A DNA stretch of 64,000 nt from positions 124,001 through 188,000 of the forward strand of contig NZ_JAKRGH010000006.1 of assembly GCF_022347565.1 (NCBI RefSeq), written 5' to 3'. Shown piece by piece: positions 52,431-63,319 of this stretch (positions within the stretch are counted from its first letter, which is position 1; the number at the start of each line of letters is the position of its first letter). The notes beneath the pieces are model-generated. The model saw only the letters and a program-made list of their open reading frames with translations, was not told the DNA's origin and made no database searches. Both the position numbers and the translations under genes were made by a program. This stretch comes from Vibrio sp. Of7-15. GTDB lineage: Bacteria; Pseudomonadota; Gammaproteobacteria; Enterobacterales; Vibrionaceae.

Positions 52431-53447
52431 ATGTCTGTTATGGTTGAAAAAATTTGGTTTAACAATCACCCGTTAGGTTGGCTATTGTGGCCGCTGTTAT
52501 GGCCACTGAGCTTATTGTTTGCCTCTATTAGCGTAAACAGACGCCAAGCGTACCAAGTTGGTAAAAAAGAATCTTATCGTCCCAAAGTGCCTGTTGTGGT
52601 TGTGGGAAATATTACTGCTGGTGGTAACGGAAAAACGCCAGTGGTGGTGTGGTTGGTTGAAGAACTGAAAAAACGAGGCTTGCAGGCTGGGGTGGTTTCA
52701 CGTGGTTACGGTGGTAAAGCGCCGCATTATCCTTATTTAGTGGATGATGTAACAACGGCGGAAATAGCGGGTGATGAGCCAGTGCTTATTCAGCGTCGTA
52801 CTCAAGTGCCTGTTGCGGTTTCGCCGAACCGAAGTGAAGCTGTTAAGCTATTACTTGATCACAATGTGGATGTCATTATTACCGACGATGGGCTTCAGCA
52901 TTATGCTTTACAGCGTGATGTAGAGCTTGTGGTGATTGATGGTCAGCGCCGATTTGGTAACCATCAATTTATTCCGCTTGGTCCGTTGCGTGAAGGCTTA
53001 TCTCGCCTGAAAGAAGTGGATTTTAAAATCTGCAATGGTGGCGAAGCACAAGGGGCAGAAATACCAATGCAGCTCACACCAAGTAAACTGGTGAATCTTG
53101 TGAGCCTAGAGCAAAAAGACGCTTCTGAGCTTGAAGATGTGGTTGCGTTTGCGGGAATTGGGCATCCACCACGCTTTTTTAATACGCTAGAGAAACTAGA
53201 TGCCAACGTGATCGCGACCAAAGCGTTTGTCGATCACCAGGCTTATAAAGAATCGGAGCTGGATGCGTTAGCTCAAAAAGGGCAGCATTTAGTGATGACA
53301 GAAAAAGATGCGGTGAAGTGCCGCAGTTTTGCTAAACCAAATTGGTGGTATTTACCTGTGGATGCAGAATTACCAACGCTACAAGCAGAACAAATTATTA
53401 ATCGGATATTAGAGGTAAAAGAACAGTATGGATCATCGTCTACTTGA
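52431..53447 (+). CDS. lpxK: Tetraacyldisaccharide 4'-kinase
   Basis: LpxK adds the 4'-phosphate to the lipid A precursor at the inner face of the inner membrane. The protein is 338 residues from 52431, or 335 from the ATG at 52440. A single N-terminal hydrophobic helix (about residues 15-32, [17 protein letters not shown]) anchors it. The P-loop-like [18 protein letters not shown] follows at about residues 58-75, and [19 protein letters not shown] contains the conserved catalytic DDGxQH motif. It is between msbA and ycaR, and its last 20 bases overlap ycaR. Confidence 0.95.
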   Translation: MSVMVEKIWFNNHPLGWLLWPLLWPLSLLFASISVNRRQAYQVGKKESYRPKVPVVVVGNITAGGNGKTPVVVWLVEELKKRGLQAGVVSRGYGGKAPHYPYLVDDVTTAEIAGDEPVLIQRRTQVPVAVSPNRSEAVKLLLDHNVDVIITDDGLQHYALQRDVELVVIDGQRRFGNHQFIPLGPLREGLSRLKEVDFKICNGGEAQGAEIPMQLTPSKLVNLVSLEQKDASELEDVVAFAGIGHPPRFFNTLEKLDANVIATKAFVDHQAYKESELDALAQKGQHLVMTEKDAVKCRSFAKPNWWYLPVDAELPTLQAEQIINRILEVKEQYGSSST

Positions 53448-53607
53448 AATCGTTGCTTGTCCGGTGTGTAAAGGGAAGTTGAGTTATGACAAATCAAACC
53501 AAGAGCTGATTTGTAAAGTGGATCGTTTAGCTTATCCGATTAAAGAAGGTATTCCTGTAATGCTAGAGCCAGAAGCTCGCCGTGTAAGCATTGATGAGGT
53601 GGAATAA
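53428..53607 (+). CDS. ycaR: Trm112/YcaR family small protein
   Basis: This 59-residue ORF begins at ATG 53428 inside the end of lpxK and stops at TAA 53605-53607, one base before the kdsB ATG. It reads [20 protein letters not shown] at the start, with a CPVC pair, and ends VSIDEVE. The family has the Trm112 zinc-ribbon-like fold, although often without the second Cys pair; here only one further Cys is seen (LICKVD). In E. coli YcaR lies between lpxK and kdsB exactly like this. Its function in LPS synthesis is not established; small Trm112 proteins usually act as partners of other enzymes. Confidence 0.9.
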   Translation: MDHRLLEIVACPVCKGKLSYDKSNQELICKVDRLAYPIKEGIPVMLEPEARRVSIDEVE

Positions 53608-54360
53608 ATGTCGTTTACGGTCATTATCCCAGCCCGTTATCAATCGAGTCGTTTACCTGCGAAGCCGTTAGCCGATATTTGTGGCAAGCCGATGATTCAA
53701 TGGGTTTATGAGCAAGCTTCAAAAGCAGGCGCAGAACAAGTGATCATCGCGACAGATGATGAACGAATTCAAAAAGTGGTTGAAGGTTTTGGCGGTTTAG
53801 TATGCATGACTTCGCCTGATCATGACTCTGGTACAGAACGTTTAGCAGAAGTTATTGAAAAGTTTGATATTGCAGACGATCAAATTGTGGTGAATGTACA
53901 GGGTGATGAGCCACTCATTCCACCTTCCATCATTCGTCAGGTTGCGGATAACTTGGCATCGGTATCTGCACCAATGGCGACGTTAGCCATTGAGATTGAA
54001 GATGAGCAAGAAGTGTTTAACCCTAATGCGGTGAAAGTGGTAACGGATAAAGATGGCTTTGCTCTTTATTTTAGCCGGGCGACTATCCCTTGGGATCGTG
54101 ATAGCTTTGCTACTAAGCCTGCTGAGATCAAGCAATCACTGCTTCGCCATATTGGTATTTATGCGTATCGAGCTGGCTTTATTAATACCTACATTAACTG
54201 GCAGCCAAGTGCGCTTGAAAAAATTGAGTGCTTAGAGCAGCTCCGTGTACTTTGGTATGGTGAGAAGATCCACGTAGCCGTTGCTCATGAAGCACCAGCA
54301 GCGGGTGTCGATACACCAGAAGATTTAGAAACGGTGCGAGCTATCATTAGCAGTCAATAG
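53608..54360 (+). CDS. kdsB: 3-deoxy-manno-octulosonate cytidylyltransferase
   Basis: KdsB activates Kdo as CMP-Kdo for LPS inner core assembly in the cytosol. The 250-residue protein starts [20 protein letters not shown], the classic nucleotide-binding N-terminus. QGDEPLIPP and the C-terminal [12 protein letters not shown] are family motifs. The ATG follows the ycaR stop with no spacing, and GAGGTGG in the end of ycaR serves as its ribosome site, so the pair is coupled. It ends the comEC-msbA-lpxK-ycaR-kdsB run at a bidirectional terminator. Confidence 0.96.
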   Translation: MSFTVIIPARYQSSRLPAKPLADICGKPMIQWVYEQASKAGAEQVIIATDDERIQKVVEGFGGLVCMTSPDHDSGTERLAEVIEKFDIADDQIVVNVQGDEPLIPPSIIRQVADNLASVSAPMATLAIEIEDEQEVFNPNAVKVVTDKDGFALYFSRATIPWDRDSFATKPAEIKQSLLRHIGIYAYRAGFINTYINWQPSALEKIECLEQLRVLWYGEKIHVAVAHEAPAAGVDTPEDLETVRAIISSQ

Positions 54361-54390
54361 TTTCTGTTTGGGGCTATAAACATCAGATAG

Positions 54391-54422
54391 AAAAAAGGCC
54401 GGAATTATCTCTGGCCTTTTTT
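54391..54422. terminator. Bidirectional terminator between kdsB and elyC
   Basis: GGCCGGA pairs with TCTGGCC (one G-U) and is extended by A6/T6 tracts on both sides, giving a T-run in both directions between convergent genes. Confidence 0.88.
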
Positions 54423-54470
54423 ATTATTCATTTTAACGCATTTAGCTTAATTGCTTGGTATGCAAGTTAG

Positions 54471-55322
54471 TTACTTGGTCATGTCGGTTACCTTATCACT
54501 GACATTTTGCAAGATTTCCTTGGGCTCAAGCTTTGGCGTATTGTGAGCTTGTTGTTCTTTACTTATGACGTTATCACGTAGTTTTTGCCACCATAAACCA
54601 AGTTGTTCATACCAGTAGCGTTCACTTTGTTCTAAATACAGTGCTTTAGGCATGTATTTGTTCCAAACTTGACCAGCTGCATCATGTGCAAGGTAGTTAG
54701 TGGGTGCTGGGGTTGGGGTTAGTCCCGCGGCTTTGAACTCATTCATCGCACGTGGCATGTGACTGGCTGAAGTGACTAATGCCATTTGCCCTGTACCGAC
54801 AAACACAGCAGCTTGTCTTGCTTCTTCCCATGTATCACGGGCTTTTTCGAGTAGCATAATGTCGGTTTTATGTACGCCTAAGGAAAGGGCAACTTTAGCT
54901 AACATTCTTGCATGGCTTACTTCAGAGCCACCAGCGTAACCAGATAAGATCAATTTGGCCCCCGGGTACATACGATAAATGCGAATGCCTTCAGACAATC
55001 GCATTAAGGCTGCACGGCTAAGTTCTGCTGTTGGTGGGATTTGATCATCGACCACATGCCCGTTGCCTAATACCATCACAAAATCGAGTGGTTTTTCGGG
55101 AGGCAGGAAAGCAGTGTATTGCCGTTCAAGAGGCAGCAATAACTGGGTCGATACGGGCTGGAATGAAAGAACAAAGATCCCGAGTATGGATGTGGTTAAG
55201 AGTACAGAGGCAAGAATTTTCTTTCGGGTAAACCATAAAATTAATAAACCGAGGCACCCAATTATCAGCAACGCTGGCAGGGGCATCAGAAACGACGAGA
55301 AAATTTTTTTCAGTTCAAACAT
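54471..55322 (-). CDS. elyC: Envelope biogenesis factor ElyC (DUF218)
   Basis: The 283-residue protein has two N-terminal helices (about residues 14-30 and 36-52) and a periplasmic DUF218 domain with FVMVLGNGHVVDD, RLSEGIRIYRMYPGAKLILSG and TSASHMPRAMNEFKAAG. In E. coli ElyC (YcbC) supports peptidoglycan synthesis through undecaprenyl-phosphate metabolism, and it lies divergent from smtA-mukFEB, exactly as here. It is slightly longer than the E. coli protein (259), the extra residues being at the C-terminus. SanA-type DUF218 proteins are the alternative, but synteny favours ElyC. Confidence 0.88.
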   Translation of the reverse strand: MFELKKIFSSFLMPLPALLIIGCLGLLILWFTRKKILASVLLTTSILGIFVLSFQPVSTQLLLPLERQYTAFLPPEKPLDFVMVLGNGHVVDDQIPPTAELSRAALMRLSEGIRIYRMYPGAKLILSGYAGGSEVSHARMLAKVALSLGVHKTDIMLLEKARDTWEEARQAAVFVGTGQMALVTSASHMPRAMNEFKAAGLTPTPAPTNYLAHDAAGQVWNKYMPKALYLEQSERYWYEQLGLWWQKLRDNVISKEQQAHNTPKLEPKEILQNVSDKVTDMTK

Positions 55323-55399
55323 ACTTTGTAGTCCGAAATTCCATCAGTTAAGTGCGAAAAGCACTCACAAACCTTTATTCTTGTAGTGCTTGTGAGACA

Positions 55400-56236
55400 A
55401 TGTGCGTCTTGAAAGAGTATCATAACTTAGCTGACGTGTTAGAAGACCGAAATTTCGACGATATTGCACACAAATTTGCAAAAAACATCTACGGATCTGA
55501 AAAAGGTGATATACGCCAAACCATTGTTTGGCAAGATATTGAGCAGATCTTAGCCTTATTGGAGCCTAGTAGTCCGGCTTTGCATATTCTTGATGCAGGT
55601 GGTGGCCTAGGGCAGATATCACAAAGAATAGCATTAAGAGGGCATCAGGTTGCATTATGTGACCTATCTTCTAAAATGCTGAAACTTGCCGAACAAGATA
55701 TTGCAAAAAATGGTTTGCTTGAGCAGTATCGATTGATCCACAGCCCAGTACAAGATATCCAGCATCACTTGAATGAACCCGTTGACCTTGTATTATTCCA
55801 TGCGGTGATGGAGTGGCTAGTTGATCCTAGAGTTGCCCTTGAAACATTATTAGAGCAAGTTAAACCCGGTGGTGTTGCTTCTATTATGTTCTATAACCAT
55901 CATGGCTTGGTGTTGAAAAATGTGATTTGTGGCAACATTCCTCATGTTTTAGAAGGAATGCCACACCGAAAACGGTTTAAACTTCAGCCTCAAAAAGGGT
56001 TAAAACCAGAAGAGGTTTACCAATGGATAGAACAATCAGGCTTTACTATTCAGGGTAAATCAGGAATCCGTTCTTTCAGTGACTACATAGGTAATATGGA
56101 GTACATGGGAGATTATACTCCTGAGCAGGTTCTGGAGTTGGAACAACAGTTGTGCCGCCAAGAGCCCTATTTGTCTCTTGGTCGCTATATTCACGTTTGG
56201 GCTCAGAAGCCTCTGAGTGAAAACGATGAAACATAA
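55400..56236 (+). CDS. cmoM: tRNA uridine carboxymethyltransferase CmoM (SmtA)
   Basis: CmoM methylates the carboxyl of 5-carboxymethoxyuridine in tRNA wobble positions using SAM. From the ATG at 55400 the protein is 278 residues. The region matching the E. coli start is EDRNFDDIAHKFAKNIYG, so even the ATG at 55400 gives about 16 extra N-terminal residues; a GTG at 55436 would match E. coli better but has no ribosome site. The SAM motif I is LDAGGGLGQIS, with DLSSKML as motif II and LFHAVMEWL as motif IV. Synteny with elyC and mukF is as in E. coli. mukF starts 21 bases later. Confidence 0.92.
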   Translation: MCVLKEYHNLADVLEDRNFDDIAHKFAKNIYGSEKGDIRQTIVWQDIEQILALLEPSSPALHILDAGGGLGQISQRIALRGHQVALCDLSSKMLKLAEQDIAKNGLLEQYRLIHSPVQDIQHHLNEPVDLVLFHAVMEWLVDPRVALETLLEQVKPGGVASIMFYNHHGLVLKNVICGNIPHVLEGMPHRKRFKLQPQKGLKPEEVYQWIEQSGFTIQGKSGIRSFSDYIGNMEYMGDYTPEQVLELEQQLCRQEPYLSLGRYIHVWAQKPLSENDET

Positions 56237-56257
56237 GATGTACGTAAAGGACACCCA

Positions 56258-57595
56258 ATGAGTGATTTTTCCCAAGATGTTCCTAGCCATACAGTAGATG
56301 AGCTGGTGAGTTGGGTGAAACAGCATGATTTCTCATTGAACTTGCCAACAGAACGGTTGGCATTTTTATTATCTATTGCTGTTTTAAGTAACGAAAGATT
56401 TGACGAAGAGTTAGGTGAAGGCGAGCTACAAGACGCGTTTGCTATTGTCAGTGGTCTGTTCGAACAATCCAAAGAAACCCTAGTATTTAGAGCCAATAAT
56501 GCCATTAATGAATTGGTGAGACAGCGACTTATCAGCCGTTTTACCAGTGAAATGACGGAAGGGGCAAGTATTTATCGCTTAACCCCGCTTGCTATTGGTA
56601 TTACGGATTACTATGTAAGGCACCGCGAGTTCTCTAAATTGAAGCTCTCGATTCAGCTCGCCATGGTAGCTGATGAAATTCATAAAGCGGCGGAATCGGC
56701 AAAGCAGGGTGGTAACGCTCAGTTTTGGCGTAAAAAAGTATACGGAGTCTTAAAGTATTCTGTTGCAGAGATCTTTGATCGAATCGATCTTAATCAACGC
56801 GTTATGGATGAGCAGCAACAGCAAGTCAAAGACGACATTGCTGAGCTTCTGAATCAAGATTGGCGTGAAGCAATTTCAAGCTGTGAGCAATTGCTGAATG
56901 AAACATCTGGCACGTTACAAGAGTTGCAAGATACTTTACAAGCGGCTGGCGATCAGCTTCAGACTCAGTTGCTTGATATTCAAGAACATGTTTATGGTGA
57001 TCCTGAACTTGAGTTTATTGAATCTCTTCTTTATTCCCTTCAAATGAAGCTTGACCGAATCGTGAGCTGGGGCCAACAAGCCATCGATCTTTGGATTGGC
57101 TACGATCGTCATGTCCATAAGTTTATTCGAACAGCCATCGATATGGATAAGAACCGAGCTTTCAGTCAGCGGTTACGTCAATCGATTACCGATTACTTTG
57201 ATGAGCCTTGGTTTCTTACTTATGCAGACGCTGAACGTTTGCGTGATTTACGCGATGAAACCTTAGTACTGCGTGATGATGAAGTAACCGGCATCGTTCC
57301 TACTGAAGTGGAATATGAAGAGTTGTCCGTGGTGAATGATCACCTTGCTGAACAAATAGAAGAAATGCTACTGCGCCATAAAGAAACTGGTGCTGCGATA
57401 GATTTGGGTACGGTTTTAAAAGAGTATTTATTGTCGCATCCACAAGCTCAACATTTTGATTTAGCCCGACTCGTTATTGATCAGGCTGTGCGCTTAGGCT
57501 ACTCCGAAGCGGACTTCAAAGCCATTCAGCCCGATTGGCAGTCTATTAACGAATACGGTGCAAAGGTACAAGCCAATGTCATTGACAAATATTGA
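56258..57595 (+). CDS. mukF: Chromosome partition protein MukF (kleisin)
   Basis: MukF is the kleisin subunit of the MukBEF condensin. The 445-residue protein has an N-terminal winged-helix dimerisation domain ([20 protein letters not shown] near the start), a long helical middle that grips the MukB neck, and a C-terminal winged helix that binds the MukB head. AAGGA precedes the ATG at good distance. The 3' end overlaps mukE by 20 bases. Size and order (cmoM-mukF-mukE-mukB) match E. coli. Confidence 0.96.
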   Translation: MSDFSQDVPSHTVDELVSWVKQHDFSLNLPTERLAFLLSIAVLSNERFDEELGEGELQDAFAIVSGLFEQSKETLVFRANNAINELVRQRLISRFTSEMTEGASIYRLTPLAIGITDYYVRHREFSKLKLSIQLAMVADEIHKAAESAKQGGNAQFWRKKVYGVLKYSVAEIFDRIDLNQRVMDEQQQQVKDDIAELLNQDWREAISSCEQLLNETSGTLQELQDTLQAAGDQLQTQLLDIQEHVYGDPELEFIESLLYSLQMKLDRIVSWGQQAIDLWIGYDRHVHKFIRTAIDMDKNRAFSQRLRQSITDYFDEPWFLTYADAERLRDLRDETLVLRDDEVTGIVPTEVEYEELSVVNDHLAEQIEEMLLRHKETGAAIDLGTVLKEYLLSHPQAQHFDLARLVIDQAVRLGYSEADFKAIQPDWQSINEYGAKVQANVIDKY

Positions 57596-58310
57596 AGAAT
57601 TTATGCCGGAAAAACTAGCAAAAGCGATTGCTAACCCTTTATTTCCGGCATTGGATAGCCTGCTGCGTTCAGGTCGTCATATTGCGAGCGAAGATTTAGA
57701 TAACCACGCACTATTGTGTGAGTTTGATTCAGAACTAGGTGTGTTTTATCAGCGTTATAATGCTGAATTAGTAAAAGCACCGGAAGGTTTTTTCTACTTA
57801 CGTCCTCGTTCAACGTCACTCATTGGCCGAAGTGTGCTGGCTGAGCTGGATATGCTGGTTGGCAAAGTATTGTGCTTTTTGTATTTAAGCCCAGAGCGTT
57901 TGGCGCACGAAGGCATTTTTACCAATCAAGAGTTGTATGAAGAGCTGATTGCACTGGCGGATGAAAAAAAATTAATGAAGCTAGTGACCAACCGTGCTAC
58001 TGGCTCAGATTTGGATCGTGAAAAGCTGTACGAAAAAGTCAGAACGTCTTTACGCCGTTTACGCCGCTTAGGCATGATCATTCCGGTGGGTGAAAACGGT
58101 AAGTTTCGTATTAGTGAAGCGGTATTCCGTTTTGGTGCGGATGTCCGTGTCGGTGACGATGTGCGTGATGCCCAGCTTCGCTTGATCCGCGATGGTGAAG
58201 CGGTTGTTCATCAGCAAGAGCCAAGCCAGTCGAGCTTACTGCCAGAAGATGAAGCAGACGTTACTACTGAAGAACAGGAACAAAAAACAGTGTTGGAAGG
58301 TGAAGTATGA
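57576..58310 (+). CDS. mukE: Chromosome partition protein MukE
   Basis: MukE is the KITE-type winged-helix subunit that binds MukF and regulates the MukB ATPase. From the ATG at 57576 ([20 protein letters not shown]) the protein is 244 residues; the in-frame GTG at 57558 is rejected because E. coli MukE starts at the matching Met. The core [20 protein letters not shown] and [20 protein letters not shown] are near-identical to E. coli. The acidic, Gln/Glu-rich C-terminus is variable. It overlaps mukF by 20 bases and mukB by 4. Confidence 0.96.
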   Translation: MSLTNIEEFMPEKLAKAIANPLFPALDSLLRSGRHIASEDLDNHALLCEFDSELGVFYQRYNAELVKAPEGFFYLRPRSTSLIGRSVLAELDMLVGKVLCFLYLSPERLAHEGIFTNQELYEELIALADEKKLMKLVTNRATGSDLDREKLYEKVRTSLRRLRRLGMIIPVGENGKFRISEAVFRFGADVRVGDDVRDAQLRLIRDGEAVVHQQEPSQSSLLPEDEADVTTEEQEQKTVLEGEV

Positions 58311-61300
58311 TGATTGAGCGTGGTAAATATCAATCATTAACCATGGTTAACTGGAATGGTTTTTTTGCACGAACGTTTGACATAGATAGTCTAGTTACCA
58401 CTCTTTCTGGTGGTAATGGTGCGGGTAAATCTACCACGATGGCCGCATTTATTACGGCTTTGATCCCAGACCAAACGTTACTTCATTTTCGTAATACGAC
58501 AGAAGCAGGTAGCTCTCAGGCTTCTCGCGATAAAGGTTTACACGGTAAGTTAAAACCGGGTGCCTGTTATGCGGCGCTGGAAATTGTGAACTCACGTAAA
58601 CAACGTGTCATTTTTGCTGTTAAGTTGCAGCAGGTTGCTGGCCGAGATAAGAAAGTGGACATTAAACCATTCATTATTCAAGGCTTACCAAGCGACATAA
58701 AACCAACGGAAATGCTGATTGAGTCTGTGTCTGAGAACCAGGCGCGTGTTCGTCAAATTAATGAAGTGAAAGAGCTGGCGAGTCAGTACGAAGAAGTTCA
58801 GTTTAAAGCGTTTAACTCAGTGACTGATTATCACGCGCAAATGTTTGAGTTGGGCGTATTACCGAAGAAATTACGTAATAGTAGTGACCGTTCTAAGTTT
58901 TATCGTCTGATTGAAGCATCTCTTTACGGCGGTATTTCCAGTGCCATTACTCGTTCATTGCGTGATTACCTATTGCCACAAAATGGCGGGGTAAAAAAAG
59001 CGTTCCAAGATATGGAAGCGGCGTTGCGTGAAAACCGCATGACGCTGGAAGCCATTAAGCTGACTCAATCTGATCGTGATTTGTTCAAGCACTTAATTAC
59101 TGAGTCGACGAATTATGTGGCAGCTGACTACATGCGTCACGCTAATGAGCGCCGTAGTAAATTAGAGCAGACACTAAAGCACCGTTCGGAATTAATGGGC
59201 GCTCGCTCAACGATTTTTGACCAGTCTAACCTGCTCACTAATATGCAGTCTGAACTCGGTGAGTTAACCGAGCAGCAATCAGGGTTAGAGCAAGATCACC
59301 AAGCGTCGTCTGATCACCTTCAATTGGTTCAAAGTGCGGTTCGCCAGCAAGAAAAAATTGAACGCTACCAAGAAGATTTAGAGGAATTAACGGAACGCTT
59401 AGAAGAGCAAGTCATGGTGGTTGAAGAAGCCGCTGAACAGCTTGCTATTGCCGAAGAGCAGGCTCTACTGAGTGAAGATGAAGTTGATAGCTTAAAAACT
59501 CAGCTAGCTGATTATCAACAAGCGTTAGACATGCAGCAAACTCGTGCTTTGCAATATCAGCAAGCGGTGCAAGCGTTAGAAAAAGCTCAGCAGCTCACCA
59601 ATGACCACGAGCTAAGCAAAGAGAATGCACAAGAGCGTCAAACGGATCTTAAAAAGCAGGAAGAGCTAAAAACAACGGCATTATTGGCGTTAAAACATAA
59701 AGTTGATATGTCTTCTGCGGCAGCGAAGCAGTTTGAGCGCGGGTTAGAACTCGTCACAAGCATTGCGGGTGTTGTAGAACGTACGGATGCCGCGAATAAA
59801 GCCAAAGAGTTGGTGGTAAAAGCGCGTCAGCTTGCTAATGTGACGGATCGTGCTGAGCAACTAAAAGCACAGTATCGTGACTTAGAGCGTTCAGTTCGTA
59901 ACGTACGTCAGGCTCAAGAGTTAGCACAAAATTACCATAAACGTTTTTCTACAACGATTGATAGCGAACTGGTTCTTGCTGAAGAGCAAGCGCATCACGA
60001 AGCTGTACTTGAAACGTTAGAGCAAGACCAAGAAGTAACGGTTGAACAACGTGGTGAGCTTGGTCGTCAAGATCAACAGCTGCAAGCCACCATTGCTCGC
60101 CTAGAAAAGAGTGCTCCAGCTTGGATTGCAGCAAACGACAGCCTTGAAAAGCTAACCGAGCAAAGCGAGGCAGAGTTGTATGATGCGCAAGCGGTTATGG
60201 CGCAAATGCAATCGACGTTAGAGCGTGAACGTACACTGTCAACAGAGAAAGATCGCCTTGCTTTAAGAAAGACTCAACTAGATTCAGACATTGAGCGTTT
60301 AGCATCTCCTGGTGGCAGCGATGATGCCCGTTTACAAGGGTTGGCTGATACGCTAGGTGGTGTGCTGTTATCTGAAATTTACGATGATATTACCCTAGAT
60401 GACGCGCCGTATTTTAGTTCGTTATATGGCCCAGCACGTCACGCGATTGTGGTTCCAGATTTAAAGGGCATCAAAGAAAAACTGGTGGACTTAGATGACT
60501 GCCCAGATGATCTTTATGTGATTGAAGGTGATATTGATGCCTTTGATGACAGCGTGTTCGATGCGGATGAAATGGAAGGGGCGGTGTGCGTTCACTTAAA
60601 TGATCGTCAGCTTCGTTACTCTCGTTTTCCTGAGATTCCATTGTTCGGCCGTGCGGCTCGTGAACAACGTTTAGAACTGCTGCGTGAAGAGCGTGAAGAA
60701 GTGGTTGAGCACCATGCAAAAGCGGCTTTTGATGCTCAGAAATTGCAGCGTTTATATCAGAGCTTTAATAGCTTTGTTGCCAGTCACATGAGTGTGGCAT
60801 TTGATCCGGATCCTGAGCAGGAGCTTAAAGTTGCACGTGAACAGCGTGGTCAAGTGACTCGCCAGCTTGCGGAGATCAAAAACAAAGAACAGCAACAGCG
60901 TAGTCAGTTATCACAGTCACGTGAAGCTTTGTCACTACTGGGTAAACTAGCCCCAGTTGTTGGCTTATTGGAAGACGATACCGTATTTGCCCGTTTTGAA
61001 GAGGTGCAAGAGCAGTTATCGAATATTGGCGAAGCTCAGCAGTTTATGAGCCTTCATGGTAAAGCCGTTAGTGAACTAGAAGGGCTAATAACCGCGTTAG
61101 AAGCTGATCCTGAGCAATTCGATGCCTTGCAAGAAGAGTACACACAAGCGGATAGCGATCTTCAACAACTAAAAGCGCAATTATTCGCAATTGCTGATTT
61201 GGTTGAGCGCCGTCATCACTTTGGTTATTCAGATTCGGTTGACTTGCTAAATAAAAGCAGTGAATTGAGTGAGCAATTAAAAGCGAAGCTGGTAGAGGCA

Positions 61301-62779
61301 GAGCGCGCTCGTACGCGTTGTCGTGATCAGCGTAAGCAGGCTCAAGCGCAAATGAACCAATACAATCAAGTGTTGGCTTCATTGAAGAGCTCACACCAAG
61401 CGAAGCAAGAAACGGTTCAAGAGTTTAAGCGTGAGCTTCAAGAGTTAGGTGTTCATGCGGACCACGAAGCAGAAGAACGTGCAAGACAGCGTCGTGATGA
61501 GCTTAATGAGCGTTTGCATAGCTCTCGTCAACGTTGTAGTGAGCTTGAAAAAGGCATTACATCGGTTGAGCTTGAGATTAAGTCTTTAGGGAAACGCATT
61601 CGTAAAGTTGAAAAAGAGTACAAAGAGTTTCGTAAGTTTGTTGTCGCGGCAAAAGCAGGCTGGTGCTCAGTGCTTCGCCTAGCGCGCGAAAATGACGTAG
61701 AGCGTCGTTTACACCGCCGTGAGTTGGCTTACTTATCGGCGGGCGAGCTTCGCTCCATGTCGGATAAGTCGTTGGGTGCGTTGCGTTTGGCTGTGGCGGA
61801 CAATGAAGACTTACGCGATTCGTTACGTGCTTCTGAAGATAACGCGCGTCCAGAGCGTAAAGTTCTGTTCTATATTGCCGTTTATCAGCACCTTCGTGAG
61901 CGTATTCGACACGACATTATTCGTACTGACGATCCGGTTGAAGCCATTGAAGAGATGGAAGTAGAGCTTGCTCGTTTAACTGAGGAGCTGACTCAGCGTG
62001 AAAGCCGCTTAGCGATCAGTTCTGAAAGCGTAGCTAATCTGATCCGTAAGACGATTCAGCGTGAACAAAACCGTATTCGTATGCTGAACCAAGGGTTGTC
62101 GAATATTGGTTTTGGTCAGGTAAAAGGCGTGCGTTTGAATGTCAATGTTCGAGAAACTCACGCTACCTTACTGGCGGGACTGGCAGAACAGCAAGACCAA
62201 CATCAAGATCTGTTCGGTAATCAACGTTTGACCTTCTCAGAGGCCATTGCGAAGTTGTATCAGCGTCTGAACCCTCATATTGAACTTGGACAGCGTTCAC
62301 CACAGGTATTGGGTGAAGAGCTTCTGGATTACCGTAATTACCTAGAGTTGGGTATTGAAGTTAACCGTGGTTCAGATGGCTGGCTCCGTGCGGAATCTGG
62401 GGCTCTTTCTACGGGTGAAGCGATCGGTACGGGGCAGTCCATTCTTCTGATGGTTGTTCAAAGTTGGGAAGATGAATCTCGCCGTTTACGCAGCAAAGAC
62501 ATTTTGCCTTGTCGCTTGTTGTTCCTTGATGAAGCGGCCCGATTGGATGCGAAATCCATTTCAACACTGTTTGAGTTGTGTGACCGATTGGATATGCAAT
62601 TATTGATTGCTGCACCGGAGAACATTAGCCCAGAAAAAGGGACGACCTATAAGCTGGTTCGTAAGATATTCAAAGATCATGAACACGTTCATGTTGTCGG
62701 GTTACGAGGGTTTGGTCAGGAGTCGCTAGCACCGACAACGGGCGTTCACAGTATTTTAGAGATTGATCCCATTTCTTAA
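58307..62779 (+). CDS. mukB: Chromosome partition protein MukB (SMC-like ATPase)
   Basis: MukB is the SMC-like ATPase of the condensin that loops and segregates chromosomes. The protein is 1490 residues from 58307; the second ATG at 58310 matches the E. coli start MIERGK exactly. Walker A is [10 protein letters not shown] near residue 40. Long coiled coils run from about 290 to 650 and 830 to 1100, with the hinge between ([21 protein letters not shown]). The C-terminal head has the signature [12 protein letters not shown] and Walker [12 protein letters not shown]. The overlap ATGA with mukE shows coupling. It ends at a clear terminator. Confidence 0.97.
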   Translation: MMIERGKYQSLTMVNWNGFFARTFDIDSLVTTLSGGNGAGKSTTMAAFITALIPDQTLLHFRNTTEAGSSQASRDKGLHGKLKPGACYAALEIVNSRKQRVIFAVKLQQVAGRDKKVDIKPFIIQGLPSDIKPTEMLIESVSENQARVRQINEVKELASQYEEVQFKAFNSVTDYHAQMFELGVLPKKLRNSSDRSKFYRLIEASLYGGISSAITRSLRDYLLPQNGGVKKAFQDMEAALRENRMTLEAIKLTQSDRDLFKHLITESTNYVAADYMRHANERRSKLEQTLKHRSELMGARSTIFDQSNLLTNMQSELGELTEQQSGLEQDHQASSDHLQLVQSAVRQQEKIERYQEDLEELTERLEEQVMVVEEAAEQLAIAEEQALLSEDEVDSLKTQLADYQQALDMQQTRALQYQQAVQALEKAQQLTNDHELSKENAQERQTDLKKQEELKTTALLALKHKVDMSSAAAKQFERGLELVTSIAGVVERTDAANKAKELVVKARQLANVTDRAEQLKAQYRDLERSVRNVRQAQELAQNYHKRFSTTIDSELVLAEEQAHHEAVLETLEQDQEVTVEQRGELGRQDQQLQATIARLEKSAPAWIAANDSLEKLTEQSEAELYDAQAVMAQMQSTLERERTLSTEKDRLALRKTQLDSDIERLASPGGSDDARLQGLADTLGGVLLSEIYDDITLDDAPYFSSLYGPARHAIVVPDLKGIKEKLVDLDDCPDDLYVIEGDIDAFDDSVFDADEMEGAVCVHLNDRQLRYSRFPEIPLFGRAAREQRLELLREEREEVVEHHAKAAFDAQKLQRLYQSFNSFVASHMSVAFDPDPEQELKVAREQRGQVTRQLAEIKNKEQQQRSQLSQSREALSLLGKLAPVVGLLEDDTVFARFEEVQEQLSNIGEAQQFMSLHGKAVSELEGLITALEADPEQFDALQEEYTQADSDLQQLKAQLFAIADLVERRHHFGYSDSVDLLNKSSELSEQLKAKLVEAERARTRCRDQRKQAQAQMNQYNQVLASLKSSHQAKQETVQEFKRELQELGVHADHEAEERARQRRDELNERLHSSRQRCSELEKGITSVELEIKSLGKRIRKVEKEYKEFRKFVVAAKAGWCSVLRLARENDVERRLHRRELAYLSAGELRSMSDKSLGALRLAVADNEDLRDSLRASEDNARPERKVLFYIAVYQHLRERIRHDIIRTDDPVEAIEEMEVELARLTEELTQRESRLAISSESVANLIRKTIQREQNRIRMLNQGLSNIGFGQVKGVRLNVNVRETHATLLAGLAEQQDQHQDLFGNQRLTFSEAIAKLYQRLNPHIELGQRSPQVLGEELLDYRNYLELGIEVNRGSDGWLRAESGALSTGEAIGTGQSILLMVVQSWEDESRRLRSKDILPCRLLFLDEAARLDAKSISTLFELCDRLDMQLLIAAPENISPEKGTTYKLVRKIFKDHEHVHVVGLRGFGQESLAPTTGVHSILEIDPIS

Positions 62780-62804
62780 CATTTCTCTATCTTGTTGATT
62801 TTAT

Positions 62805-62833
62805 AAAACCGTCTCTTGTAGGCGGTTTTTTTT
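62805..62833 (+). terminator. Rho-independent terminator of mukB
   Basis: AAAACCGTCT (62805-62814) pairs with AGGCGGTTTT (one G-U) around a CTTGT loop, and more T residues follow. It starts 26 bases after the mukB stop. Confidence 0.85.
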
Positions 62834-63096
62834 GTGCTTCAATACCACCTTATTCACAAAAATAACAAACTAATAACTATATTAATTAGACATATTTGTT
62901 AATAAATTTTCACAAAAAACCTTAACTGGATACATCTCTGGATGAGCTCAAAAAAGTAGTGAATAAAAGGGTTTATAGAGAATATTTGATTGAACCCTAA
63001 TAAATGTGTGGTCTATCATTTACCCAAAAGTGGTTAGTTAAATCATTAACAATTTCTATCAAATTCTGGGCTAAAACGATAAAGCAGGAATTAATT
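62834..63096. promoter_or_regulatory. Promoter region of torEC
   Basis: This AT-rich stretch must hold the torE promoter. TTCACAAAAA occurs twice (62853-62862 and 62909-62918), 56 bases apart, a possible direct-repeat operator. No convincing TorR box of the CTGTTCATAT type and no FNR site was found by eye. No ORF or structured RNA is evident. Confidence 0.35.
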
Positions 63097-63273
63097 ATGA
63101 GTGATGTTAAAAATATGAATAGTGAAAAAACACGTTCATCAGAGTGGAAAGCGTTTTTCTTTATCACTGTGGTTCTGTTTCCAATCCTTAGTGTTGGTTT
63201 CGTGGGCGCATACGGCTTTTCTGTGTGGTTCATGCAGGTGTTTTTCTTAGGCCTTCCAGGTCATGGCGGTTGA
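63097..63273 (+). CDS. torE: TorE/NapE family small membrane protein
   Basis: The 58-residue protein is mostly one transmembrane helix (SEWKAFFFITVVLFPILSVG, about residues 15-34) followed by a second hydrophobic segment ending FLGLPGHGG. This is the pattern of NapE/TorE proteins encoded before NapC/TorC-type cytochromes. Function is unknown; an accessory role in the trimethylamine N-oxide or nitrate reductase chain is assumed from context. AGGA lies before the ATG at 63097. torC starts 46 bases downstream. Confidence 0.85.
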   Translation: MSDVKNMNSEKTRSSEWKAFFFITVVLFPILSVGFVGAYGFSVWFMQVFFLGLPGHGG

Positions 63274-63319
63274 TTTCTCGGCTCTGCCATTAAACAAATA
63301 AGAATCTAAAACAAGAGTA

